A stretch of DNA of 64,000 bases. It comes from Natronomonas salina (GTDB taxonomy: Archaea; Halobacteriota; Halobacteria; Halobacteriales; Haloarculaceae). The stretch is taken from NCBI RefSeq assembly GCF_013391105.1, contig NZ_CP058335.1:1054001-1118000 (forward strand), read 5' to 3'. The notes beneath the pieces are model-generated. The model had not been told where the DNA came from. It saw only the letters and a program-made list of their open reading frames with translations, and did no database searches. Shown here piece by piece: positions 25,272 through 33,476 of the stretch. The translations under genes were made by a program, and so were the position numbers. Position 1 is the stretch's first letter; each line of letters starts with the position of its first letter.

Positions 25272-26852
25272 ATGTCACAGCAGATGCGCCAGCGGCGCGG
25301 ACAGCCGCTTTTCATTCTCAACGAGGACTCCGAGCGGACCCGCGGGAAGGACGCCCAGTCGTCGAACATCACCGCGGGCAAGGCCGTCAGCGAGTCCGTA
25401 CGGACGACGCTCGGCCCCCGCGGCATGGACAAGATGCTCGTCTCCGACTCCGGCGACGTCGTCATCACGAACGACGGCGCGACCATCCTCCAGGAGATGG
25501 ACATCGAGCACCCGGCGGCCCAGATGATCGTCGAGGTCGCCGAGACCCAGGAGGAGGAGGTCGGCGACGGCACGACGACCGCCTCCGTCCTCGCCGGGCA
25601 GCTCCTCGCGCAGGCCGAGGACCTGCTCGACGACGACGTCCACCCGACGACCATCGTCGAGGGGTACCAGGAGGCCTCCCGGCTGGCGCTCGAGGCCGTC
25701 GAGGACGTCACGCTCACCGACGAACTCGACGACGACGTGCTCGCGTCGGTCGCCGAGTCCTCGATGACCGGCAAGGGCACCGGCGACATCGACGCCGCCT
25801 CCCTCGCCGAGACCATCGTCGCGGCCATCCGGCAGGTCCAGACCGACGACGGCGTCGACCGCGACGCCATCACCCTCCGCACGCAGACCGGCGCGGGTGC
25901 CTCCGCGACCGAGCTGGTCCAGGGCGTCATCAGCGAGGAGGAGCCCCTCCACGACGACATGCCCCGCAGCGTCGAGGACGCGACCATCGCCGTCCTCGAC
26001 CTGGACCTGGAGGTCCGCGAGGCCGAGATCGACGCCGAGTACGACATCTCCAGCGTCGACCAGCTCAACCAGGCCCTCGAGGCCGAGGAGGGCGAACTCC
26101 GCGGCTACGCCGAGACCGTCGCCGACGCCGGCGTCGACGTCGCCTTCGTCACCGGTGACGTCGACGACCTCGTCGCCTCCTACCTCGCGAAGGAGGGCGT
26201 CCTCGCGTTCGACTCCGTCGACGACGACGAGGCCCGCTCGATCGCGCGCGCGACCGGCGCTCGCACCGTCGGCACCCTGAACGACCTCGAGGACGCCGAC
26301 CTCGGCGCCGCCGACAGCGTCAGCGTCCAGCGGTTCGGCTCCGACGAGCTCGCCTTCATCGAGGGCGGCGCCGCCGCCGAGACGGTCACCGTGTTCGCGC
26401 GCGGCGGCACCGAGCACGTCGCCGACGAGCTCGAGCGCGCCCTGATGGACGCCCTCGACGTCGTCACCGCGTCCCTCGACGCCGGCGGCGTCGTCCCCGG
26501 CGCCGGCGCGACCGAGATCGCCATCGCCGACCACATCCGCTCGAGCGTCGCCAGCGTCCAGGGCCGCAAGCAGCTCGCCATCGAGGCCTTCGCCGACGCC
26601 GTCGACGTCCTGCCCCGGACGCTCGCGGAGAACTCCGGCATGGACCCCATCGACGCGCTCGTCGACCTCCGCTCGACCCACGACGCCGAGGGTCGAGCCG
26701 GCCTCATCGCCGAGGGCCAGTCCGGCGACGTCGGCGACCCCGTCGAGCACGGCATCCTCGACCCCGCCGCCGTCAAGCGGGAGGCCGTCGAGTCCGCCAC
26801 CGAGGCGGCGACGATGATCGCCCGCATCGACGACGTCATCTCCGCGAAGTAA
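25272..26852 (+). CDS. ths: Thermosome (group II chaperonin) subunit
   Basis: A 526-residue chaperonin. The ATP-binding signatures [33 protein letters not shown] and [12 protein letters not shown] are all present, followed by the apical domain and [13 protein letters not shown] in the C-terminal equatorial part. It ends RIDDVISAK without the long Gly/Asp/Met-rich tail found in the larger haloarchaeal subunits, so it resembles the shorter third-type subunit. It forms hexadecameric or octadecameric rings that fold cytosolic proteins. The start at 25272 ([16 protein letters not shown]) follows a strong TATA box. The gene stands alone. Confidence 0.97.
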   Translation: MSQQMRQRRGQPLFILNEDSERTRGKDAQSSNITAGKAVSESVRTTLGPRGMDKMLVSDSGDVVITNDGATILQEMDIEHPAAQMIVEVAETQEEEVGDGTTTASVLAGQLLAQAEDLLDDDVHPTTIVEGYQEASRLALEAVEDVTLTDELDDDVLASVAESSMTGKGTGDIDAASLAETIVAAIRQVQTDDGVDRDAITLRTQTGAGASATELVQGVISEEEPLHDDMPRSVEDATIAVLDLDLEVREAEIDAEYDISSVDQLNQALEAEEGELRGYAETVADAGVDVAFVTGDVDDLVASYLAKEGVLAFDSVDDDEARSIARATGARTVGTLNDLEDADLGAADSVSVQRFGSDELAFIEGGAAAETVTVFARGGTEHVADELERALMDALDVVTASLDAGGVVPGAGATEIAIADHIRSSVASVQGRKQLAIEAFADAVDVLPRTLAENSGMDPIDALVDLRSTHDAEGRAGLIAEGQSGDVGDPVEHGILDPAAVKREAVESATEAATMIARIDDVISAK

Positions 26853-27102
26853 CGGTCCTACCCTCGCCTTTCTCTCGCGTAGCCCCTCCGTAGCCGCCGG
26901 ACGGTCGTCGCCGTCGACCGGAACGGCGATAGCGGACCGACAACCGCCGGTCCCGACCCGTCGTCGCCCTCACGTTCGAATCCCGAACCCGAGTTCTATC
27001 GCCTGGGGATGGAGTCCGGGACGAGTAGTCTGTCCAACAGGTAGTCGGGTCACGAGTTAGCGCTGGCTTTCACCTGACGGCGGTCGAACACGGACGTGGC
27101 GT

Positions 27103-27108
27103 TTTTTA
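27103..27108 (+). promoter_or_regulatory. TATA-like box of the HalOD1-domain gene
   Basis: The T-rich run tttttta before the GTG at 27133 lies about 27 bases upstream, the normal distance for a leaderless transcript. It supports that GTG start. Confidence 0.5.
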
Positions 27109-27132
27109 GACGTCGCTGGCGTCCATCCAAAC

Positions 27133-27426
27133 GTGACGAACAGCTCCTCTCCGACCCTGGCCGTCCTCGAAGCCGTCGCAGACGCCGACGATACGGACCC
27201 GCTGGACCTCCCGCCGCTGTACGACGCCGTGGACACGGACGCGCTCGAGGCGCTCTTCGAGCCGCTGCCCCACGGCGGCACCCGCACCGGACGGATCGAG
27301 TTCACCTACCACGGCTACGACGTCAGCGTGGCCTGCGCGGCCGACGGGTCGGTGACCGTCGAGGCGCACCACCGCTCCGCCAGGACACGGTCAGGACAGG
27401 CTGAAGCCCAGCTCAGCTTCGACTGA
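27133..27426 (+). CDS. HalOD1 output-domain protein
   Basis: A 97-residue protein formed almost entirely of a Halobacterial Output Domain 1 (HalOD1). VLEAVADADDTDPLDLPPLY and DAVDTDALEALFEPL are its hallmark, followed by IEFTYHGYDVSVACAADGSV. The domain is found alone or at the C-terminus of haloarchaeal signalling proteins, with no established activity. This copy is a single-domain version with its own promoter. It may act as an output partner of an unlinked sensor. Confidence 0.88.
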   Translation: MTNSSSPTLAVLEAVADADDTDPLDLPPLYDAVDTDALEALFEPLPHGGTRTGRIEFTYHGYDVSVACAADGSVTVEAHHRSARTRSGQAEAQLSFD

Positions 27427-27570
27427 GTCCCGGTCGAGGCGACGAGAACCCACCCCAGACGAACGGCTCATCGACCGACTGGAGACCGGCGCGGACACCG
27501 GTCGCCGCTGGAGCTGTTACCTCACCGTCCGACCCGCTCGTTTTTCACCCTCCGAAGCGTCGGCTCAGCC

Positions 27571-28293
27571 ATGGGACGACTCGACGACGAGACCGTCATC
27601 GTCACGGGCGCGAGCCGCGGCCTCGGCGCGGCGATGGCCCGCCGGTTCGCCGCGGAGGGCGCGAACACGGTACTGACCGCCAGGAGCGAGGACGACCTCC
27701 GGGAGGTCGCCGACGCGGCCGACGGAGAGACGCTCCTCGTCCCGGCGGACGTCACCGACGAACCCGCCGTGGAGGCGCTCATCGAGGCGACCGTCGACGG
27801 GTACGGCGAGCTTACGGGCCTCGTGAACAACGCCGCGGTCGGGATGCTGAGCCTCCACGACGAGCTCCGGGAGGTCCGGAACGTCGACGTCGACGACTGG
27901 CGGCTCGTCATGGAGGTGAACGTCACCGGGAGCTTCCTCTGTGCGAAGCACGCCGTCCCCGAACTGAACGAGGGGAACGTGATCAACATCTCCTCCGGCC
28001 TCGGCCGGCGGGGCTCGGCGGGCTGGGGCCCCTACGTCGCCTCGAAGTGGGCCCTCGAGGGGTTCTCCCGGACGCTCGCCGAGGAGCTCGCCCCCGACGT
28101 CAACGTCAACTGCCTGGACCCCGGCGGCCGCGTCGAGACCGGCTTCTGGGACCACCTCGACGACGAGGAGCGCGACTCCATCCTCGACCCGGACGTGATG
28201 AACGAGGCCGCCGTGCTGCTGCTGGAGCAGGACCCCGACGGCGTCACCGGCGAATCAACGACGGCGAGCGACTGGGAGGACCGGCTCGGGTAG
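27571..28293 (+). CDS. Short-chain dehydrogenase/reductase (SDR)
   Basis: A 240-residue classical SDR oxidoreductase. The cofactor motif is TGASRGLGAAMARRF, with NNAAVG (NNAG motif), a catalytic Ser in NISSGLGR and Tyr-Lys in YVASKWALEG. A basic residue after the second strand (TARSEDD) suggests NADP(H). The substrate is unknown. A TATA-like gtttttca lies 28 bases before the ATG at 27571, and the C-terminal DPDGVTGESTTASDW is the usual SDR ending. It stands alone. Confidence 0.92.
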   Translation: MGRLDDETVIVTGASRGLGAAMARRFAAEGANTVLTARSEDDLREVADAADGETLLVPADVTDEPAVEALIEATVDGYGELTGLVNNAAVGMLSLHDELREVRNVDVDDWRLVMEVNVTGSFLCAKHAVPELNEGNVINISSGLGRRGSAGWGPYVASKWALEGFSRTLAEELAPDVNVNCLDPGGRVETGFWDHLDDEERDSILDPDVMNEAAVLLLEQDPDGVTGESTTASDWEDRLG

Positions 28294-28393
28294 CCAGCAC
28301 TATCGACGGGAGAGAACCGCCCGACTACTCGCTTCTTGATCGACTGGAAATCGGGCTCTCTGAAACCGGACGGAGAGAACAGAATCGCGGACC

Positions 28394-28972
28394 CTAGGCG
28401 GGTTCGCTCTCGTCGCGCTCGCGCTCCGGGTCCCGTTCCTCCTCGGCGCGTCGCTGCCGCTCCCGGGCGAGTTCGCGGTCGATGTCGTCCTCGAGGCCCT
28501 CGGTCGACTCGACGGTGATGACGTTGCCGCCGCCGGGGTCGACGACCATGATCTCGGCGCCCTCCTCGATCTCGCCGTCGAGGGCGCGGGCCTGGTAGTA
28601 GGGGTTGAAGCCGCCGGAGTCCAGCTTCACCTCGCCGTCGCTCCGGGTGACCCGCTGGGTGACGCGGCCGGTCTTCCCCTGCAGCGACCGCGAGTCGCTG
28701 GTCTGTCGCGTCCCCTTCCCGCCGTAGAAGTCGAACTGCCGGTAGGCGTACAGCGCGAGGCCGCCGGCGCCGAGGACGACCGCCGCCAGCACGATGGGCA
28801 GCGCTACCGTCGGGAGGAGGGGGCCGAGGGCGAGCCCGGCGAGGCCGGCGGCCAGGAGGGCGATGCCGACGACGACGAAGTGGGCCCCGGGGGCGAACGC
28901 CTCGAGGATCATCAGCGCCGTCCCGAGCAGGACGAGGAGGAACGGCACCGAGTAGCCGAACAGTTCAGCCAT
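28394..28972 (-). CDS. NfeD-family membrane protein
   Basis: A 192-residue protein with a short N-terminal segment, three or four transmembrane helices (about 8-30, 35-55, 57-78) and a soluble C-terminal OB-fold-like domain (about 98-150, with GKTGRVTQRVTRSDGEVKL and EIMVVDPGGGNVITVES). This is the short NfeD architecture, without a ClpP-like protease domain. Such proteins usually accompany stomatins or membrane proteases; none is adjacent here. The C-terminal tail is charged (Arg, Glu). A small membrane-anchored protein gene precedes it. Confidence 0.88.
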   Translation of the reverse strand: MAELFGYSVPFLLVLLGTALMILEAFAPGAHFVVVGIALLAAGLAGLALGPLLPTVALPIVLAAVVLGAGGLALYAYRQFDFYGGKGTRQTSDSRSLQGKTGRVTQRVTRSDGEVKLDSGGFNPYYQARALDGEIEEGAEIMVVDPGGGNVITVESTEGLEDDIDRELARERQRRAEEERDPERERDESEPA

Positions 28973-29014
28973 GGCCCGGGGTACGGACTCCCGGACGTTA
29001 ACGCTTCGGCCGTC

Positions 29015-29278
29015 TCAGAGCAGGAACATCCGGGAGATGATGAACAGCGCGAGGAGTACTCCGAGGATTACGAAGAGGACGTTCTCCAGGGAGGGGTCGC
29101 CGGGCTCCAGCGGTCGTCGGCGCTCGCGCTCGGCGGCCGCGGCCGCCTCGGCGTCGGCCTCCCGCTGCTCGAGGTCCTGCAGGGAGAACTCCCACTCCGA
29201 GTCCTCGTCGGCGTCGGGGCCGGCGGTCCCGTCCGCCTCGTCGGACCGCCGCTCGCCCGCGTCGCCGGGGTCGCTCAT
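29015..29278 (-). CDS. Small tail-anchored protein (DUF7312-like)
   Basis: An 87-residue protein with an acidic, disordered N-terminus, a short conserved-looking DSEWEFSLQDLEQRE motif, an Ala/Glu/Arg helix, PLEPGDPSLENV, and one C-terminal transmembrane helix (VLFVILGVLLALFIISRMFLL is split across the last 21 residues). I recall the pattern from haloarchaeal DUF7312 (not checked). The start at 29278 gives MSDPGDAGE. It lies 42 bases upstream of the nfeD-like gene on the same strand and may be co-transcribed. Its function is unknown. Confidence 0.72.
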   Translation of the reverse strand: MSDPGDAGERRSDEADGTAGPDADEDSEWEFSLQDLEQREADAEAAAAAERERRRPLEPGDPSLENVLFVILGVLLALFIISRMFLL

Positions 29279-29339
29279 GGAACGCGGTAACGGAGGGAGG
29301 GGCAAATGGCTGTCGGGACGGGCCGGCGGCGCGTGGGGG

Positions 29340-31466
29340 TCACTGGATCTTCGTCCCCGGCTCGGCGTCCCCGTGGGTGGTCAGCAGGTCCGCCTGGTCG
29401 CCGGCCGCCAGCAGCATCCCGTCGGACTCGACGCCGAACAGCTCGCTCTTCTCGAGGTTGGCGACGACGACGATGCGGGTGCCCGGCAGCGCCTCGAGGT
29501 CGTGGAGCTGCTTGATGCCGGCGACGATCTGGCGGGTCTCGACCCCGATGTCGACCTCGAGCTTCGCGAGCTTGTCGGCGCCCTCGATCGGCTCGGCGGC
29601 GAGCACCTCGCCGACGCGGAGGTCGAGGTCCTGAAACTCCTCGAAGCCGATCCGCTCCTCGCGGACGGGTTCGAGGTCCGCGGCAGCGCCGCCGGTCTCG
29701 TCGTCCGATTCGGCGGCCTCGTCGGCTTCGTCCTCCTCGCCGTCCCCGGCGGCCTCGACGCGCGCCTGGAGCTGCTCGTTGAGCTCCTCGACGCGGTCGT
29801 CCTCGATCTTCTCGAACAGCTCGGAGGGCTCGTCGAACTCGGCGACCGGATCGGCTAGGGCGTCGCCGAGTTCGGCGTCGTGGACGCTGCCGTCCTCGCC
29901 GAGCTGGCTCCAGAGTTCCTCGGCCTTCCCCGGCAGGACCGGCTCCATGAGCACCGCGACGGCCTTCGAGAGCTGGACGCAGTCGCGGATGACCTGTGCG
30001 GCCTGCTCGGGGTCGTCGTCGGTGAGCTTCCAGGGCTCGTGGCGCTGGATGTACTCGTTGCCGAACTTCGCGAGTTCGACGGGCGCCCGCCCCAGCCCGC
30101 GGACCCGGTAGTCGTTGATGGCCTCGCGGAAGTCCGCCATCGCGGACTCGATTTCGTCGCGAACCTCGTCGCTCACGTCGGCGTCAGGGGTCCCGCCGTA
30201 GTTGCGCTCGGCGAACAGCAGCGACCGGTAGCAGAAGTTCCCGAGGTTCCCGACGAGTTCGCTGTTGACTCGCTCCTGGAGCCCGTCCCACGAGAAGTTC
30301 ACGTCGGCGACGAACTCGCTGCCGGTGACGATGTGGTAGCGGTAGAGGTCCGGGTGCAGGCCCGACTCGACGTAGTCGTCGGCCCAGACGGCGCGGTTCC
30401 GGGAGGTGGAGAAGGCCTCGCCGGCGAGGTTGACGAACCCGCAGGCCATCACGGCCCGCGGTTCGTTGTAGTCGGCCCCGCGGAGCATCGACGGCCAGAA
30501 GACGGTGTGGTGCTGGATGATGTCGTGGCCGATGACGTGGACGATCTCCCCGCCGTCGGGGTGCTCGTCGGTCCCCTGGTTCTTCCAGACGGCCTCCCAG
30601 TCGTAGGTCTCGGTGCCGACGCGCTCGGAGTACTGCTTCGTCGAGGCGACGTACTCGATGGGGGCGTCGACCCACACGTAGAGGACGAGGTCCTCGCCGT
30701 CGCCTCCCCCGTCGCCCTCGGCGTCGCCGGGGTAGTCGATCCCCCAGTCCATGTCGCGGGTGATACAGAGGTCCTGCAGTTCGCCCTCGATCCACTCCCG
30801 CGGCTGGTTCTGGGCGTTCTCGGTGCCCTCTAGGCGGTCGATGAACCCCTTCAGGTACTCCTGGAAGTCCGACAGCCGCAGGAACCTGTGGGGGCGGGTG
30901 CGGTACTCCGCGGGGTTGCCGGTGATCGTCGAGACCGGGTCCTCGATCTCGCCGGGCTCGAGGTGCCGCTGGCAGCCCTCGTCGCACTCGTCGCCGCGGG
31001 CCTTCTCCCCGCAGTACGGGCAGGTCCCCTCGACGAAGCGGTCGGGCAGCGGCTGGTCGGTCTCGCTGTCCCAGGCGACCTCGATCTCCTTCTCGAAGAC
31101 GTGGTCGCCGTCGATCCACGACCGGACGAACTCGCGGGTGAGTTCGGTGTTCGTCTCGTCGTGGGTGTGCCCGTAGTTGTCGAACTCGACGTTGAACTGC
31201 GGGAACGTCTCCTCGTACTGCTCGTGGTACTCCAGGGCGAAGGACTCGGGGTCGACGCCCTCCTCGGCGGCGTTGACCGCGATGGGCGTGCCGTGCATGT
31301 CCGACCCGCTGACGAACGCGACGTCCTGGCCGACCCGCTCCAGGGCCCGCGAGTAGGCGTCGCCGCTGACGTACGTCCGCAGGTGGCCGACGTGGAGGTC
31401 GCCGTTGGCGTACGGCAACCCGCAGGTGACCACCGCGGGCGTCTCCGTCGGGAACTCCTCGTGCAT
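29340..31466 (-). CDS. metG: Methionyl-tRNA synthetase
   Basis: A 708-residue class I aminoacyl-tRNA synthetase charging tRNA-Met. The HIGH-type motif is GDLHVGHLRTYV (about residues 18-29). The zinc knuckle is CPYCGEKARGDECDEGC. The KMSKS region reads AFSTSRN: the second Lys is Thr and the first is replaced by Ala. The C-terminal 110 residues form an EMAP/Trbp111-type tRNA-binding OB domain (FQDLDLRVGEVLAAEPIEGA), joined by an acidic low-complexity linker. The domain is fused here, whereas some archaea encode it separately. Confidence 0.96.
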   Translation of the reverse strand: MHEEFPTETPAVVTCGLPYANGDLHVGHLRTYVSGDAYSRALERVGQDVAFVSGSDMHGTPIAVNAAEEGVDPESFALEYHEQYEETFPQFNVEFDNYGHTHDETNTELTREFVRSWIDGDHVFEKEIEVAWDSETDQPLPDRFVEGTCPYCGEKARGDECDEGCQRHLEPGEIEDPVSTITGNPAEYRTRPHRFLRLSDFQEYLKGFIDRLEGTENAQNQPREWIEGELQDLCITRDMDWGIDYPGDAEGDGGGDGEDLVLYVWVDAPIEYVASTKQYSERVGTETYDWEAVWKNQGTDEHPDGGEIVHVIGHDIIQHHTVFWPSMLRGADYNEPRAVMACGFVNLAGEAFSTSRNRAVWADDYVESGLHPDLYRYHIVTGSEFVADVNFSWDGLQERVNSELVGNLGNFCYRSLLFAERNYGGTPDADVSDEVRDEIESAMADFREAINDYRVRGLGRAPVELAKFGNEYIQRHEPWKLTDDDPEQAAQVIRDCVQLSKAVAVLMEPVLPGKAEELWSQLGEDGSVHDAELGDALADPVAEFDEPSELFEKIEDDRVEELNEQLQARVEAAGDGEEDEADEAAESDDETGGAAADLEPVREERIGFEEFQDLDLRVGEVLAAEPIEGADKLAKLEVDIGVETRQIVAGIKQLHDLEALPGTRIVVVANLEKSELFGVESDGMLLAAGDQADLLTTHGDAEPGTKIQ

Positions 31467-31541
31467 ACTCGGTATGCGTAGCGTCGGGGGTAAAACAGTC
31501 TCGTTACTGGACGGCCGTTCCGCCGCCCGGGACCGCCCGGA

Positions 31542-32594
31542 TCAGGTCAGGCGGTCGACGTCGTCGAGGAACTCCTGGAGCATGGGCCGGGTGACGTGCG
31601 GCATGCACACCACCCGTCCCTCGCCGTTCTCGGTGCGGGAGAGCCGCCAGCCCTGCTCGCGGAGTTCGGCGATCAGGTCGTGCGGGAAGTCGATGGCGAC
31701 GATGGGGAGGACGGGGTCGACGGCGTCGAAGCCGCGGGCCTCGATCTCGGCGGCGAGCCAGTCGGCGTTCGACTGGGAGGTGCGGTACTGGGCCTCGTAG
31801 CCCTCGGGCCACAGCTCCTCCATCGCGGCGACGGCGCTGGCGACGCCGGCGCCGCTTCGGGTGCCGGTCAGCGTCACCTGCGACGTCGACTCGAGGTACG
31901 GCGTGTCGATGGCGAGTTCGTCGAGGAGCTCCGGGCCGCGGGCCAGCAGGCCGCCGGCGGGGACGGCCGCCTGCCCCATCTTGTGCGGGTCGATGGTCAT
32001 CGTGTCGATATCCGCGTCGGAGAAGTCCCACGAGTGGGCCGTGAACGGGAGGACGAACCCGCCCCAGGCCGCGTCGACGTGGCAGAGCGCGCCGGCGTCG
32101 TCGGCCATGTCGGCGAGCGCCGGGATCGGGTCGACGCGGCCGTACTCCGTGGTGCCGGCGACGCCGACGACGAGCACGGTGTCCTCGTCGATCAGTTCGG
32201 CGACGCCGTCGAGGTTGGCCCGGAAGTCCTCCAGCGGCGCGGTCCGGAGTTCGACGCCGAGGATGTCCGCGGCCTTGCGGAACGAGAAGTGCGCGGAGGC
32301 GGGCGCGACGAAGTTCGGCGTCCGGGTGTCCCCGCGGTTGCGGGCGATGCGGACCGCCTGGATGTTCGCCTCCGTCCCGCCGGAGGAGACGTACCCCGCG
32401 GCGTCCTCGAGGCCCGCAACCTGCCCCAGCAGGTCGATGGCCTCGCGTTCGAGCTTCGCCACCGTCTCGTAGGTCCCCGGGTCGCCGGGGTTGGTGGCGA
32501 GGAAGCGCTCCGCCGCGTCGCGGGCCGCCGGGTGCGGCCGGGTGCACATCGACGAGAGGACGCGACTGAAATCCTGCGGTTCGGCCCGCTGCAT
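31542..32594 (-). CDS. mfnA: L-aspartate/L-tyrosine decarboxylase MfnA
   Basis: A 350-residue PLP-dependent group II decarboxylase. The PLP lysine lies in TIDPHKMGQ, the His ring-stacking residue in ASAHFSF, and [10 protein letters not shown] carries the Asp that contacts the pyridine nitrogen. In archaea without methanofuran this enzyme probably makes beta-alanine from aspartate for coenzyme A. The ATG at 32594 ([18 protein letters not shown]) is preferred to the one at 32606, because a ctaaac TATA-like box lies about 30 bases before it and it matches the remembered family start. Confidence 0.9.
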   Translation of the reverse strand: MQRAEPQDFSRVLSSMCTRPHPAARDAAERFLATNPGDPGTYETVAKLEREAIDLLGQVAGLEDAAGYVSSGGTEANIQAVRIARNRGDTRTPNFVAPASAHFSFRKAADILGVELRTAPLEDFRANLDGVAELIDEDTVLVVGVAGTTEYGRVDPIPALADMADDAGALCHVDAAWGGFVLPFTAHSWDFSDADIDTMTIDPHKMGQAAVPAGGLLARGPELLDELAIDTPYLESTSQVTLTGTRSGAGVASAVAAMEELWPEGYEAQYRTSQSNADWLAAEIEARGFDAVDPVLPIVAIDFPHDLIAELREQGWRLSRTENGEGRVVCMPHVTRPMLQEFLDDVDRLT

Positions 32595-32652
32595 ACGTGT
32601 AGCCATGAGAGTGTCCGTACGTTTAGCCGTTGTGTTGTGGTCGGTTTCGTGC

Positions 32653-33387
32653 CTATTCGTCCAGCCGGTCGACCCAGGCGGGTCGCTCGACGCCGGGGTC
32701 CTCGGCCGACGTGAGCTCGTAGGTGAACTCGAAGGAGCCGGTCTCGCCGCCGGCGGCGTACTCCCCCGAGGCGTTCAGCCGGTGGATGCGGCCCTCGCCG
32801 TCGACGACCAACCGGGCGTCGTAGCGCTCGACGGAGGAGACGTTCCCCGGGATGGCCCGGTCGTCGGCGGGGTCGCCGGTCGACTCCAGGGTCACGAGCG
32901 TCCGCCCGTCGGTCTCCTCCGTGTCGACGACCTCGTAGGGGGCGGTCAGGTGCGACTCCAGCAGGTTCGCGCCGGTCAGCGCCGTGGGCGACGGTGAATC
33001 CGAGCGGCTGTACTCGGTGCTGCCGCCCTGCTCGACGCGGCGGTACTCGACGCTGTCGTTGCCCCAGGCGACGACGCGCGTCTGGCCGCCGTAGATCACC
33101 TGGTGGACGTACTGCTCCGCGCCCGGCGCGACCGCCATCCGCTGGCGCTCGGAGATGTCGAAGGACTGCCCCTCGCGGGCGCTCGAGAGGTTGATCGAGA
33201 CGTCGTAGCCGTAGCCGCTCTCCGTGAGCGCCGACTCGTGGGCGTCCAGCAGCGTGGCGGAGTCCGCCAGTTCGCCGTCCTCGACGCCGGGTGCGGTCGA
33301 CTCGTCGCCCGACCCGCCCGGGAGGAACGAGCAGCCCGAGAGGGTCAACAGCAGACAGAGGCCGACGATCGCAAGCGCACGTCGCAT
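32653..33387 (-). CDS. Predicted lipoprotein (DUF7537-like)
   Basis: A 244-residue secreted lipoprotein. The start at 33387 gives [20 protein letters not shown], a short signal with lipobox LSGC. The body is beta-rich and includes [37 protein letters not shown] and [19 protein letters not shown]. These recall the outer-membrane-lipoprotein-carrier (LolA/LppX-like) fold, which the haloarchaeal DUF7537 lipoproteins resemble (from memory, not checked). It may bind a hydrophobic ligand at the cell surface. The frame extends upstream to 33858 but only as shadow sequence. Confidence 0.82.
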   Translation of the reverse strand: MRRALAIVGLCLLLTLSGCSFLPGGSGDESTAPGVEDGELADSATLLDAHESALTESGYGYDVSINLSSAREGQSFDISERQRMAVAPGAEQYVHQVIYGGQTRVVAWGNDSVEYRRVEQGGSTEYSRSDSPSPTALTGANLLESHLTAPYEVVDTEETDGRTLVTLESTGDPADDRAIPGNVSSVERYDARLVVDGEGRIHRLNASGEYAAGGETGSFEFTYELTSAEDPGVERPAWVDRLDE

Positions 33388-33476
33388 AGCTGTCATCTCC
33401 TGCGTGGGCATCCGATAAAAAAGGCCTGATGCGGGCCGAGCGGAGCCGTACCGACCGAACGAGTGACCGCGCAGTC

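Noticed and set aside
26974-26988. A gttcgaatcccgaac stretch resembling a tRNA T-arm
   Set aside because: It is a small inverted repeat (gttcg/cgaac) in an intergenic region. No acceptor stem, anticodon arm or D-arm could be found around it.
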